Assembly: GCA_005881175.1 (NCBI GenBank)
Contig: VBEN01000024.1
Location: forward strand, 1-34,343
DNA length: 34,343 nucleotides
Direction: 5' to 3'
Source: Chloroflexota bacterium
GTDB taxonomy: Bacteria > Chloroflexota > Dormibacteria > CF-121
A model generated the notes under the pieces. It saw nothing but the letters and a program-made list of their open reading frames with translations, was not told where the DNA came from and did not search any database. Positions 21,948 to 30,037 of the stretch are shown in pieces. Numbering within the stretch: position 1 is the first letter of the stretch; each line of letters opens with the position of its first letter. The translations under genes were made by a program, and so were the position numbers.

Positions 21948-23783
21948 TCAGGGCACGAGGTGGACCGGCCCGCCCTTCAGGCCGACGGCCACTGTCACTG
22001 TGTCGTAGGTGATGGTCGCCGGACCCGTGACGTACTGCAGCTTCCACCAGTCTTGTCCTGGCGGCGGGTTGTAGGAGGACGGAATCGGAATTTCGAGGTG
22101 GATCCACTGGCTATTGGCTGACACCCCGGTGCGGGTGTCCACGGCGGTGAAGGACGCCAGCCGGTTGGTGGAGGCGCTGGCCCAAACCCGATAATTCCGC
22201 GCCGCGAGACTCGAGCGCTTTTGGCCCAGATCGTAGATATTGATGCCCAACGGCGAGGTCGCGACCGCCCCCGCCGGGTCCAGGATATTGATGGCGACAA
22301 AACCGCTCGTGCTGAAGACGTCGCCGGGGTCCCAGAGATCGATCGTAACCGTGAGGCCGGCGTAGTCACGGGGCAGCTGGAACAGATTCATGGTGAAGCT
22401 TCCCCCGAGTCCGGCATCGAATGGGGTGAAGAAGCACATGTCGTACCAAGCCGCTGTCTGGCAGCTGGTGCAGGCAGTGCGGCTGGCATCACCATTGACC
22501 GCGCGCAACGCATAACCTTTCTTGCCGATCGTGCTCGAGCTGGTAAAGCTCCGCCCATTGTTGTCCAGGGTGTCGACCCGCAACCGGTAGGTACCGGGCA
22601 CCAGCACGCCTCCCTGGTCATAGGTGCTGAATGCCCCTGTCTGCTGCAAGCTGACAAGGCCGTCGTCCTGCGGCTCGCTGTACGTGGCGGGGTCAATCCA
22701 ATTGTGATAGATCAGCATGTTGGTTGGCAGACCACCCGAGTAGCTCTGCGTCACCCTGCGTCCCCGACTCGAGCCGCCCATGACGAGGTACTGGTTCGAT
22801 GCCATCGACCAGTTGCTGGCGTCGATGGGGTAAACAGTGGTCTGCGAAAGGAGCACGTCGCTGCTGCGAATGAAGAGATTGTTCACCCAGTAAAGGCTGT
22901 AGCGCATCGCCGGATAGTTCGCGGCCGTCGCCCCGCCCATGTCGTCGTCCTCGTGATACCAGCTGATCCCACGGGTCGAACACGCGCGCAGAGCCGGGTT
23001 CTGGTTGTCGTTATTGCAGAAGTTTGCCGCGGCGCCGTACCCATCGGGGGCATAAGCGGCGTTGTAAATCTGAATCACCCCGCCCGCCCCACCACCAGGG
23101 ATGGTGACGCGGTAGTTGTAGCCTCCTCGGTCGGAAACCGAAGGATCCATGAGCTCCGTGGCGTTGGCGTAGCTGATCTGGTGGACGTCGTCCGTGGCGC
23201 CGGCACCGGCGGGCGGATTGAACGGACTTGGCGTGAAGGCGTCGCCATACCCGCGGTCGGTACCCCAACCCTCAGTCCGCATGAACGAGAACCTTGTGCG
23301 TCCCAGCTCGCCGAGCGCAGCGCCCAGCTGGCTCCCGGGCTCGCCCAGGGAGATCGGCGGCAGGTAGGCCGCCACCGCGATCTTCTTTACAACATAGGGG
23401 CGGAAGCCGAACGCCTCCATGAAAAATACCGGTGCCGTGCGCTCGACGGTCACCTGGAGCTGGTTCGGGTAGCCGGTGACCCGACTCGGGGTGACCACGA
23501 TCCCGTTGGCCGCGTCGGCGGTGTCGAACCCGTTGCGCCTTGCCTCGTCGAGGGCGCGGTCGGTCGCATCGTTACGCGATCCCGGCGGCATGGCATTACT
23601 CGGGCTGAACTGGTCGGGCATGAAGACGACCCCAGACAGGGCGGCAGCGGCCGCGGCCCGCTCGGTGGCGACGCTATAGAAATAACCGACCACCATGTCG
23701 ACCCCCAGACCAACCCCAGCGATGAGCAATGTCCCGGCCATGGCGACCACGACGATGGCCTGCCCGAATTGCGAGCGTTTCAT
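21948..23783 (-). CDS. TadG-like pilus-associated protein
   Basis: The 611-residue protein begins GQAIVVVAMAGTLLIAGVGLGVDMVVGYF, the type of N-terminal hydrophobic helix found in TadG-like (Tad_N) proteins, then ERAAAAAALSGV. The long extracellular part is Gly/Asn/Tyr-rich with repeated beta-like segments (GTYRLRVDTLDNN, GLTVTIDLWDPGDVF) and about six cysteines (NFCNND, RACSTRG, ACTSCQTAAW). Members of this group sit at the cell surface as part of Flp/Tad pilus machinery or as adhesins. Its ATG overlaps the stop of the preceding TadE-like gene (ATGA). No CpaF-type ATPase or TadB/C is in the window. Confidence 0.82.
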   Translation of the reverse strand: MKRSQFGQAIVVVAMAGTLLIAGVGLGVDMVVGYFYSVATERAAAAAALSGVVFMPDQFSPSNAMPPGSRNDATDRALDEARRNGFDTADAANGIVVTPSRVTGYPNQLQVTVERTAPVFFMEAFGFRPYVVKKIAVAAYLPPISLGEPGSQLGAALGELGRTRFSFMRTEGWGTDRGYGDAFTPSPFNPPAGAGATDDVHQISYANATELMDPSVSDRGGYNYRVTIPGGGAGGVIQIYNAAYAPDGYGAAANFCNNDNQNPALRACSTRGISWYHEDDDMGGATAANYPAMRYSLYWVNNLFIRSSDVLLSQTTVYPIDASNWSMASNQYLVMGGSSRGRRVTQSYSGGLPTNMLIYHNWIDPATYSEPQDDGLVSLQQTGAFSTYDQGGVLVPGTYRLRVDTLDNNGRSFTSSSTIGKKGYALRAVNGDASRTACTSCQTAAWYDMCFFTPFDAGLGGSFTMNLFQLPRDYAGLTVTIDLWDPGDVFSTSGFVAINILDPAGAVATSPLGINIYDLGQKRSSLAARNYRVWASASTNRLASFTAVDTRTGVSANSQWIHLEIPIPSSYNPPPGQDWWKLQYVTGPATITYDTVTVAVGLKGGPVHLVP

Positions 23784-24346
23784 CCCAGAATCGGTGCCGC
23801 CTTCATGACCGAATAGTCGGAGAGGGTGAGGTTCTTGGGAAAGATGCCGGCCGGAGCGTTGTAGGTCCAGACCAGCCTGACCCCAATGGAAGTCTCGTTG
23901 GGGGGAGTCTGCTTTCGCTTGTTGATGGGGAAAGTCTGCGTCCCGACGGTCACGTCACCACCAGGGCTGATGAAGTACTTATCGACGAGATCCACGCCCG
24001 ACCGATAGTTGCCGTCCTCCCTCGTGGGCGCATAAATATCGATTTCTGACACGGTGCTGGATGTCATGCCGCCGGCCATCGCTAGAACGTTATGGACGAT
24101 CTGCATGTCGATATCGGCGGTCGTGGCTCCCGGGTTTGACTGCGACCCGCCGAGCTCCGCCGCCAGGCGAGCGCCCTGGCGAACGGCGGACCCGGACGTG
24201 ACTTTGTCCGAGGCCATGATGCTGGCGTCGAAACCACCCATGAGCAGCAAGGCGAGCAAAGGGGTCAGAATGGCGAGCTCCACGAGAGACTGGCCGAGCC
24301 GGCGATGCCGATCGGGCGCACAAGCGAAACGGAGGCGTGTCCGCAT
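23780..24346 (-). CDS. TadE-like pseudopilin
   Basis: A 188-residue TadE-family protein with the N-terminal prepilin-like helix GQSLVELAILTPLLALLLMGGFDASIM preceded by basic residues (RHRRLG). The rest is a short extracellular domain ending VMKAAPILG. The real start is the ATG at 24346, one base after the stop of the previous TadE gene; the ORF-track start (24469) lies inside that gene. It overlaps the TadG-like gene by ATGA. The three genes are therefore one tightly coupled unit that makes minor pilins or surface proteins. Confidence 0.85.
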   Translation of the reverse strand: MRTRLRFACAPDRHRRLGQSLVELAILTPLLALLLMGGFDASIMASDKVTSGSAVRQGARLAAELGGSQSNPGATTADIDMQIVHNVLAMAGGMTSSTVSEIDIYAPTREDGNYRSGVDLVDKYFISPGGDVTVGTQTFPINKRKQTPPNETSIGVRLVWTYNAPAGIFPKNLTLSDYSVMKAAPILG

Positions 24347-24347
24347 G

Positions 24348-24881
24348 TCAGTAGCTCTGCGGCTCCAGCCGGATGTAATGGGTGACGGTGCTCTGCAGCG
24401 GACCGAGCGGCGCCAAAAAGCCAGCCTTCCACCTGTAGGTGAAATGGACGGTAATGCCCAGAAAATCACTGGTGCCGTTGCCGACGTTGCGTGATGCCGC
24501 TGTCCAGGGCTCGGGCATCATCGGGGTGCCGTCAACACGGTACCGGTTGAAGAAGATGGTGTCGGGCGTCAGGTTTCCATTCGCGTCCTGATTGAGCTTG
24601 TAGACGTCGACCTCATCCACGGAAAAGATTCCGGTGGCTCCGACGTGTTCGCGAATCACTCGGATCGACTGGTCATCGGCCGTGGCCGCATTGCCGAGTT
24701 GAGCAGCCATGCGGGCACCGTCAACGGTGGCATAGCGAGCGGTTCCCACGCTGAACATGAGAAGACCGCCATCCAGCACCCCCAGCATGAGCATGAAGAG
24801 CACGGGTAGGACAACAGCGAACTCGGTCATCGCCTGGCCGTAGCCGCGTTCCCCTCGACCCCGCCGCCTTACGGGAATCAT
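24348..24881 (-). CDS. TadE-like pseudopilin
   Basis: A 177-residue TadE-type protein: basic start (MIPVRRRGRGERG) followed by GQAMTEFAVVLPVLFMLMLGVLDGGLLMF, where the Glu five residues after the cleavage glycine fits prepilin-type proteins, then GTARYATVDGARMAAQLG. The C-terminal domain has FLGITVHFTYRWKAGFLAPLG. It is the first gene of the Tad unit; ATG 24881 has GAGGGG 5 nt upstream. The 173 bp to the divergent dehydrogenase hold its promoter; I see no clear box there on the minus strand. Confidence 0.86.
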   Translation of the reverse strand: MIPVRRRGRGERGYGQAMTEFAVVLPVLFMLMLGVLDGGLLMFSVGTARYATVDGARMAAQLGNAATADDQSIRVIREHVGATGIFSVDEVDVYKLNQDANGNLTPDTIFFNRYRVDGTPMMPEPWTAASRNVGNGTSDFLGITVHFTYRWKAGFLAPLGPLQSTVTHYIRLEPQSY

Positions 24882-25042
24882 TACAGCCCCTCATAACAGC
24901 AACGTTGAGATCGCGTCCGTCCAATGTCGGCCGGGCAAGTTGCGACAGGTGTCTTGGGCCCGCGATTTCCATTACCGAGCCGCGACCATCGTCACGCCGC
25001 CGTGCGCGCGCCGGGGTTGTCCAGTGCATGGCGCGGTCGGTG

Positions 25043-25048
25043 TAGTGT
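25043..25048 (+). promoter_or_regulatory. Probable -10 box (TAGTGT) of the 2-hydroxyacid dehydrogenase
   Basis: TAGTGT ends 6 nt before GTG 25055, the spacing of a leaderless start. Confidence 0.45.
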
Positions 25049-25054
25049 CAGCGC

Positions 25055-25981
25055 GTGCCGATTGACGTCTGGATCCCGGCGGGCACGGCGCCCGAGCACC
25101 GGGCGCTACTGCCGGGGGGAATCGCCGTTCACCAACTACCGGCGGCTGGGCCTCTCCCCGATCGGCTGGGTCGTGGCGAGTTCCTTATCGCCGATTACAA
25201 CCCGCCACGCGTGATCGAGTCGATCCATCGGCTCGATGATCTTCGCGTGGTTCAGGCGATGGCCGCGGGAGTCGATTGGTTGCTGGATGCCATCCCCTCT
25301 GGCGTGACCCTCTGCGATGGCGCCGGCGTCCACGACGTGCCGGTCGCCGAGTGGGTAGTGATGACGATGCTCGCCGCCTACCACAACCTGCCCACGTACG
25401 TCGATGCGCAACGCCGCGAACGTTGGCATCGCGGCGGCATCGATGCCGGAGGCGATGACCTGGAGGGAACGACCGTGCTCATCGTCGGATACGGATCCAT
25501 CGGTCGGGCGGTCGAGGCGCGGTTGACGTCCTTTGGTGTCAAGCTGCTGCGGGTGGCGCGCCATCCGCGCGAGGGCGTGCATCCGCTATCTGAGCTGGCG
25601 GCGTTGCTGCCCGAGGCCGACGTGGTCGTCATCCTCCTTCCCCTGACCGCGGAGACCCGACGCCTGGTGGACGCCCGTTTCCTGTCCGCCATGCGACCGG
25701 GAGCGCTCCTGATTAATCCGGCACGGGGCGCGATCGTCGACACTGAGGCGCTAACCGGCGCAGTTCTGGCCAGTCGGCTGCGCGCCGCGCTGGACGTGAC
25801 CGATCCTGAACCGCTCCCCGACGGCCATCCGCTGTGGTCGGCCCCAGGCGTGCTGATCACGCCGCACGTCGCCGGATCGGTACGAAAACTGTTGGACCGT
25901 GCCTGGCGGCTGATCGCCGACCAGGTGCGCCGCTACCAGATTGGCGACCCCCTGCGAAACGTCGTCGTCGACGGCTACTGA
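25055..25981 (+). CDS. D-isomer-specific 2-hydroxyacid dehydrogenase family protein
   Basis: A 308-residue NAD-dependent oxidoreductase. The Rossmann motif is TVLIVGYGSIGRAVEARL (about 145-160). Catalytic residues appear in the family order: NPARGAIVDTEAL (Arg), DVTDPEPLPDGHPLW (Glu) and ITPHVAGS (His). The family includes phosphoglycerate, glyoxylate and hydroxypyruvate reductases; the sequence does not fix the substrate. GTG 25055 is at the expected distance from TAGTGT. It is convergent with msrA, the two stops being 2 bp apart. Confidence 0.9.
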   Translation: MPIDVWIPAGTAPEHRALLPGGIAVHQLPAAGPLPDRLGRGEFLIADYNPPRVIESIHRLDDLRVVQAMAAGVDWLLDAIPSGVTLCDGAGVHDVPVAEWVVMTMLAAYHNLPTYVDAQRRERWHRGGIDAGGDDLEGTTVLIVGYGSIGRAVEARLTSFGVKLLRVARHPREGVHPLSELAALLPEADVVVILLPLTAETRRLVDARFLSAMRPGALLINPARGAIVDTEALTGAVLASRLRAALDVTDPEPLPDGHPLWSAPGVLITPHVAGSVRKLLDRAWRLIADQVRRYQIGDPLRNVVVDGY

Positions 25982-25983
25982 AG

Positions 25984-26595
25984 CTAGCGGTTACGGACCT
26001 TTTCCTGGGATGCCTGATAGGCGCGAACCTTTCTGACCTTGGGCTGCGCGTTGACGACGATATAGGGATTTAAGGGATTCCGAGCGGCATAGTCCTGGTG
26101 ATAGGTCTCCGCTGTGAAAAAGGCCTCCAGCGGCGTGACCTCGGTAACGATCGGGGCGTCGAAGACCCGCGCTTTGTTCAGCTGGTCGATGTATGCCTCG
26201 GCCACGCGCTTTTGCTCATCATCGGCGAAGAAGATCGCCGAGCGGTATTGCCGGCCGGAGTCCGGTCCCTGGCGATTGAGCTGCGTCGGGTCGTGCGCGA
26301 TGGAGAAAAACACCTTGAGGATCTGGCCGTAACTGATCTGGCTCGGGTCATAGAGAACCTCGACCGCCTCGGCGTGCTTCGTGGTACCGCTCGAAACCGT
26401 CTCATAGTCTGCGGTCTCGGCTGAGCCACCCGCGTACCCGGATTTGACAGACGAGACACCCTTGAGATTCTTATAGACGGCCTCGACACACCAGAAACAG
26501 CCGCCGGCCAGGACCGCCCGGCTCTGTCCGGCCTTGTCGGCGAGGGCGGAGTCGACGATGGGATCAGGGAAGTCCTCAGGTGAGACGCGCGCCAT
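25984..26595 (-). CDS. msrA: Peptide-methionine (S)-S-oxide reductase MsrA
   Basis: MsrA repairs oxidised methionine. The 203-residue protein has the catalytic motif [17 protein letters not shown] (Cys33), [53 protein letters not shown] and [16 protein letters not shown], all as in the family. ATG 26595 follows a TACAAT box by 6 nt, so the mRNA is probably leaderless. There is no signal peptide, so it is cytoplasmic. The divergent gene on the other side of this short promoter region is an Imm26-like protein. Confidence 0.95.
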   Translation of the reverse strand: MARVSPEDFPDPIVDSALADKAGQSRAVLAGGCFWCVEAVYKNLKGVSSVKSGYAGGSAETADYETVSSGTTKHAEAVEVLYDPSQISYGQILKVFFSIAHDPTQLNRQGPDSGRQYRSAIFFADDEQKRVAEAYIDQLNKARVFDAPIVTEVTPLEAFFTAETYHQDYAARNPLNPYIVVNAQPKVRKVRAYQASQEKVRNR

Positions 26596-26601
26596 CGCAT
26601 C

Positions 26602-26607
26602 ATTGTA
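26602..26607 (-). promoter_or_regulatory. Probable -10 box (TACAAT) of msrA
   Basis: TACAAT on the minus strand ends 6 nt before ATG 26595. Confidence 0.5.
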
Positions 26608-26618
26608 TGTTTCGCGGA

Positions 26619-26624
26619 TATGCT
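26619..26624 (+). promoter_or_regulatory. Probable -10 box (TATGCT) of the Imm26-like gene
   Basis: TATGCT ends 8 nt before ATG 26633. It lies 11 bp from the divergent msrA box, so here the two promoters are close but separate. Confidence 0.4.
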
Positions 26625-26632
26625 GATGAAGA

Positions 26633-27142
26633 ATGCCTCAGCAAAATGGGGTCAGCCCCAAGCTGGGCGACGTCTTCGCGGTCCCGATCAATGAATCCCA
26701 GGTCGGATACGGGCAAGTAGCAGGGCAACGATTTACGTCGTATCTGCTGGCCATTTTCAAGACGGCCTACCGGCGTGGGGAGCACCCCGAGCTCAGTCGC
26801 ATTACGGCGGATGACATCGCCTTTCTTGCGGAATCGCTCGATGCCAAGATCTGGAATGGCGACTGGGCAATCGTTGGAAACCTCCCGCCTGACCGGTCCC
26901 GTATTCGACTTCCTGTCTATAAGGTGACGGTCGGAAATATCAACAGTTGGTTCGTCGAGAGCTATGACGGGAGCCAGCGAAGGCCGGCGCGCCCAGATGA
27001 GTTGAACGTCCTGGCACTGCGCACCGTGGTCGCGCCCGTACGCCTCGAGAAGGCGTTGCAGGCATTGCATGGCGCCCGGCCCTGGGAACCCACCTTTGAC
27101 CAGCTGCAATACAGCCGGGTGAGCCGTCCCGGTGAGAGCTAA
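26633..27142 (+). CDS. Immunity protein 26 (Imm26)-like protein
   Basis: A 169-residue protein whose N-terminal [24 protein letters not shown] is the hallmark of the Imm26 fold, a small beta-barrel type domain named for polymorphic toxin immunity proteins; the remainder ([32 protein letters not shown]) also fits. No toxin, HNH nuclease or secretion gene is next to it, so immunity is not supported by context; stand-alone Imm26-like genes are often housekeeping-like. The ATG follows TATGCT by 8 nt. Confidence 0.65.
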   Translation: MPQQNGVSPKLGDVFAVPINESQVGYGQVAGQRFTSYLLAIFKTAYRRGEHPELSRITADDIAFLAESLDAKIWNGDWAIVGNLPPDRSRIRLPVYKVTVGNINSWFVESYDGSQRRPARPDELNVLALRTVVAPVRLEKALQALHGARPWEPTFDQLQYSRVSRPGES

Positions 27143-27195
27143 CGCGGACATTGGGGCATCCGGTCGAAGGCTGAGCTCTGATCGACCAGCAATGA

Positions 27196-29388
27196 CTAGT
27201 CGACGGGTCGGAATCCAAGCACGGTTCCTACTAGCTCGACTGTGGAGAGCCGATCGGTTCGGTAGACTGGCGCTCCTCGCAAGGCCAGCAGGACGGCCCG
27301 CACCGGCAGACCATCGCGACTGTTCGCCGCGACCTGGATGACACTGAAGCCGTGGCCCGTTCCCTGCCACTGTTGCGGGCCGCCACTGGTAAAGATCGCA
27401 CCATCGATATCGGGTGGCAACGAGGGCCCGCTCGTCTCCGGTGGCACGAAAGCGAGCACGGCGTGGCCAACCGCAAGCAACCAGCTTCGCCCGTCGCCGG
27501 CCAGGTTTAGCGCCACTCCATCCAGCTGCAGCGGGCCTGTGGCCCGCTCCACGGCGATACCGGCACTCTGGGCCTGCTGCACGAGCGCCCGCAGCGTCGC
27601 GCTCCACGGGTCGGGATCGGCGATGACAAGCCGGCCGATCTGGAATCGGTCGAGCACAGATGAGGCGGCGCCAATGTTCGTCCGGCGCCCGCCGGTGATC
27701 AGCCAGACATCGATCGTCCGCGCCGTTGGCGGCAGGGCCCGACCGATCGACTGCGCGAGGCGGTCGGCGTCAGGCCCGGCATCGATCAGCAGCTGGTGAC
27801 CGTTCGCGGTCCGGACGAGGACCGCGGACCCGGTGCCGACGTCCAGCGCGTAGACGTGCACCCGTCCATCGGGCGCAATCAGCAGCAGGGCGAGGGCGGC
27901 GAAAGCTGCCGCGCCGAGCGCCGCCCAGATCTTTCGCCGCCAGAAAAACTGACGGAGCTTTACGCCGGCGAGCGCCCCGCCGTTGAGGATGGCGGCCGCG
28001 GCCAGCCAGCGAGCGGGAAAGTACGGCGTCGGGATCGCGGCGAAAGGCAGGCTTCCCATAAGCTGGATCACCGCCTCGAACCAGCGGGCGACTGCGCCCG
28101 CCATCTGCAGCGGAAGCCAGCCGACGATCGGCAGGAAGCTTCCGGCAGCCGCGCCGACGGCGCCGGCGACCATCATGAACGGGACAAGCGGCACAACCAG
28201 GAGGTTGGCCAGGGGGGCGATGACCGAGACCTGATGCACTTGCGCAACTAGCAAGGGCCAGGTCATGGCCTGCGCGGATAGGGTGGCGGCCAGCGCCTCG
28301 CGGAGCGGTCCGGGAAGCCAGCGCAGCAGCCTCGTCAATGAATCCGCCCAAATAACGATGCCCAGCGTGGCCGCAAACGAAAGGGTGAACCCGACGTCGC
28401 GGACCAGGCTCGGCTTGATCCCAAGCAGTACCGCGGCGGCCAGCGCGAGGGCGACGCTCACATGGCTCTGCCGGTGGATCATGCCGGCGAGGATGACCAG
28501 CCCACCCATCAGGGTTGCCCGCAGGGCAGCCGGAGAAGCTCCCGATAGAAGGGCGTAGCCGATGATGGCGATTAGGGCCGTGACCGCCGCGCCCCGCGAC
28601 CAGATACGGCCGAGCCCCTGTTGCACGAGTCGGGCGAGCAGGGCGACATTCAAACCGGATGCGACAACGATATGGACGAGCCCGCTGGCGATCATCTGCT
28701 GCGCCAGCGCCTGCGGCAGGGCCGCGCGGTAGCCGAAGACGACGCCCAGCAACAGCGCCGCCTGCGGTTCGGGTAGCGCCCGGTCGACCGTGTCGACCAG
28801 CGCATGACGCACGGAATAGAGGAGTGTGTGGGGCGGATCGCCCGGATGTGAGGTGACTCGAACCAGCCGGGCCGAAGGCATCACGCCGGCGATGCCCTGC
28901 TCGGCGAGGTAGGTGCGGTAATCGAACTGGTCGAAGCGGGGCGGCGTCAGGATCTCGCCACTGAGCACAACCAGGTCGCCGTAATGCACGGGCGTCGAGC
29001 CGTAAGCCGTCGCCAGGATGCGCAGGCGACTGGTCGTCTGGTCCAGGCCGCCGAGCACGTGGTCAAGCTGCACGGTTAGCCGGCGGGTTCCCTTGCGCTC
29101 GACCGGGTCATCGTCGACCGTTCCTGAGACGGCGACGGTCTGACCGGCGAGGCTGGCGGGCAACTCGACGGTCGGCGCCAGCACGCCGCGGCCGGCTCCG
29201 AGCAGCAACGCGAGCAGGGCCAGTCCGGCGAGTGGCGCGAGCCGCCGGGTGACGAGCGCGACTCCGACGGCCAGCAAAGCCGCCAGCACCAGCCACGGGA
29301 TCAGCGGGCTCATCAGTATCGCGATAGCCACACCGACACTCCACGAGGCGAGCAGGGCGGCAAGCGTCCACCATGGCCAGGGATTCAG
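27196..29388 (-). CDS. comEC: ComEC/Rec2 DNA uptake channel, degenerate MBL domain
   Basis: ComEC carries single-stranded DNA through the membrane during transformation. The protein (730 residues from CTG 29388) has an N-terminal TM region and soluble OB-like part (VAVSGTVDDDPVERKGTRRL), then the Competence domain with ASGLVHIVVASGLNVALLARL, GASPAALRATLMGGLVILAG, DVGFTLSFAATLGIVIW and VHQVSVIAPLANLLVVPLVPF. The C-terminal metallo-beta-lactamase-like domain starts HVYALDVGTGSAVLVRTANG, but where HxxxDH is expected it has LITGGRRTNIGAASSVL, and QGD is TGS. The nuclease-like activity is therefore probably lost. No ATG, GTG or TTG is available at the comEA junction; CTG 29388 overlaps the comEA stop as CTGA, and the first GTG (29331) would remove half of the first helix. 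Confidence 0.88.
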   Translation of the reverse strand: MNPWPWWTLAALLASWSVGVAIAILMSPLIPWLVLAALLAVGVALVTRRLAPLAGLALLALLLGAGRGVLAPTVELPASLAGQTVAVSGTVDDDPVERKGTRRLTVQLDHVLGGLDQTTSRLRILATAYGSTPVHYGDLVVLSGEILTPPRFDQFDYRTYLAEQGIAGVMPSARLVRVTSHPGDPPHTLLYSVRHALVDTVDRALPEPQAALLLGVVFGYRAALPQALAQQMIASGLVHIVVASGLNVALLARLVQQGLGRIWSRGAAVTALIAIIGYALLSGASPAALRATLMGGLVILAGMIHRQSHVSVALALAAAVLLGIKPSLVRDVGFTLSFAATLGIVIWADSLTRLLRWLPGPLREALAATLSAQAMTWPLLVAQVHQVSVIAPLANLLVVPLVPFMMVAGAVGAAAGSFLPIVGWLPLQMAGAVARWFEAVIQLMGSLPFAAIPTPYFPARWLAAAAILNGGALAGVKLRQFFWRRKIWAALGAAAFAALALLLIAPDGRVHVYALDVGTGSAVLVRTANGHQLLIDAGPDADRLAQSIGRALPPTARTIDVWLITGGRRTNIGAASSVLDRFQIGRLVIADPDPWSATLRALVQQAQSAGIAVERATGPLQLDGVALNLAGDGRSWLLAVGHAVLAFVPPETSGPSLPPDIDGAIFTSGGPQQWQGTGHGFSVIQVAANSRDGLPVRAVLLALRGAPVYRTDRLSTVELVGTVLGFRPVD

Positions 29389-29987
29389 TTGACGGTCAGC
29401 GACTTCGCGAGCTCCCCGTAAGTGTTGGCGTCGAGTCCCATCGCCGACTTGAGTTCCGTCAGCAGCACGAAACCGCCGAAGTCCTGCCGGTAACTGATGA
29501 TCGCGTCGGCCAGCGCCGCGTCCATGCCGGGAACCCTGAGCAGTTGCTCCCGTGTTGCGCTGTTGATGTCGAGCTTGGCTTTCTTTCCTTTCGCGCAGTG
29601 GCCGATCAGGGGAACTGCGATCTGACTGGCGTCCCTGACGTGCGCGGCCAGGTTCGGTAGGCAATTCGGATCGGCGTCGTCCAGCAGCCCGCCCGCCGCA
29701 ACGATCGCGTCGCTGATCCGCAAGGTTGAGCCGAGCGTGTACAACCCGGGATGCCGTACCGCCCCGCTGACGTAGACAATCACGGTGCGCTCCTGGGCCG
29801 CCTCGACGTCGTCAGCCGAAATGACTGCGGGCGAGTCAACCGGCGCCGCCGGACGCGGCCAGAGCGTGTAAACGCCCGCCGCCAGAACCGCGAGCGCCAG
29901 CACCGCGGCGAGCTGCCAGCTGTGCCGGTACAACCAGCCGTTCAGACCCTGGCGCCATTCGATAAACCGTTCTGTGTGCTTGCGCAA
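29385..29987 (-). CDS. comEA: ComEA-type DNA receptor with SLBB and HhH domains
   Basis: ComEA binds double-stranded DNA outside the membrane and passes it to ComEC. The 200-residue protein has a short basic N-terminus, a TM helix LAAVLALAVLAAGVYTLW, an SLBB domain (VIVYVSGAVRHPGLYTLGST ... LRISDAIVAAGGL) and a C-terminal helix-hairpin-helix pair, LDINSATREQLLRVPGMDAALADAIISYR. Start is uncertain: TTG 29987 is the first standard codon after the leuS stop at 30038; a CTG at 30011 is also possible. It follows leuS by about 50 bp and overlaps comEC (CTGA). Confidence 0.88.
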   Translation of the reverse strand: MRKHTERFIEWRQGLNGWLYRHSWQLAAVLALAVLAAGVYTLWPRPAAPVDSPAVISADDVEAAQERTVIVYVSGAVRHPGLYTLGSTLRISDAIVAAGGLLDDADPNCLPNLAAHVRDASQIAVPLIGHCAKGKKAKLDINSATREQLLRVPGMDAALADAIISYRQDFGGFVLLTELKSAMGLDANTYGELAKSLTVN

Positions 29988-30037
29988 ACTTAAGTCAAAG
30001 GGCGCGGACAGGTCCTCGGCCGCATGACCGGCGAGCT

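Noticed and set aside
22221-23816. 531-aa plus-strand ORF opposite the TadG-like gene
   Set aside because: Antisense shadow; the minus-strand frame has the pilin-type helix, plausible composition and coupling to TadE genes.
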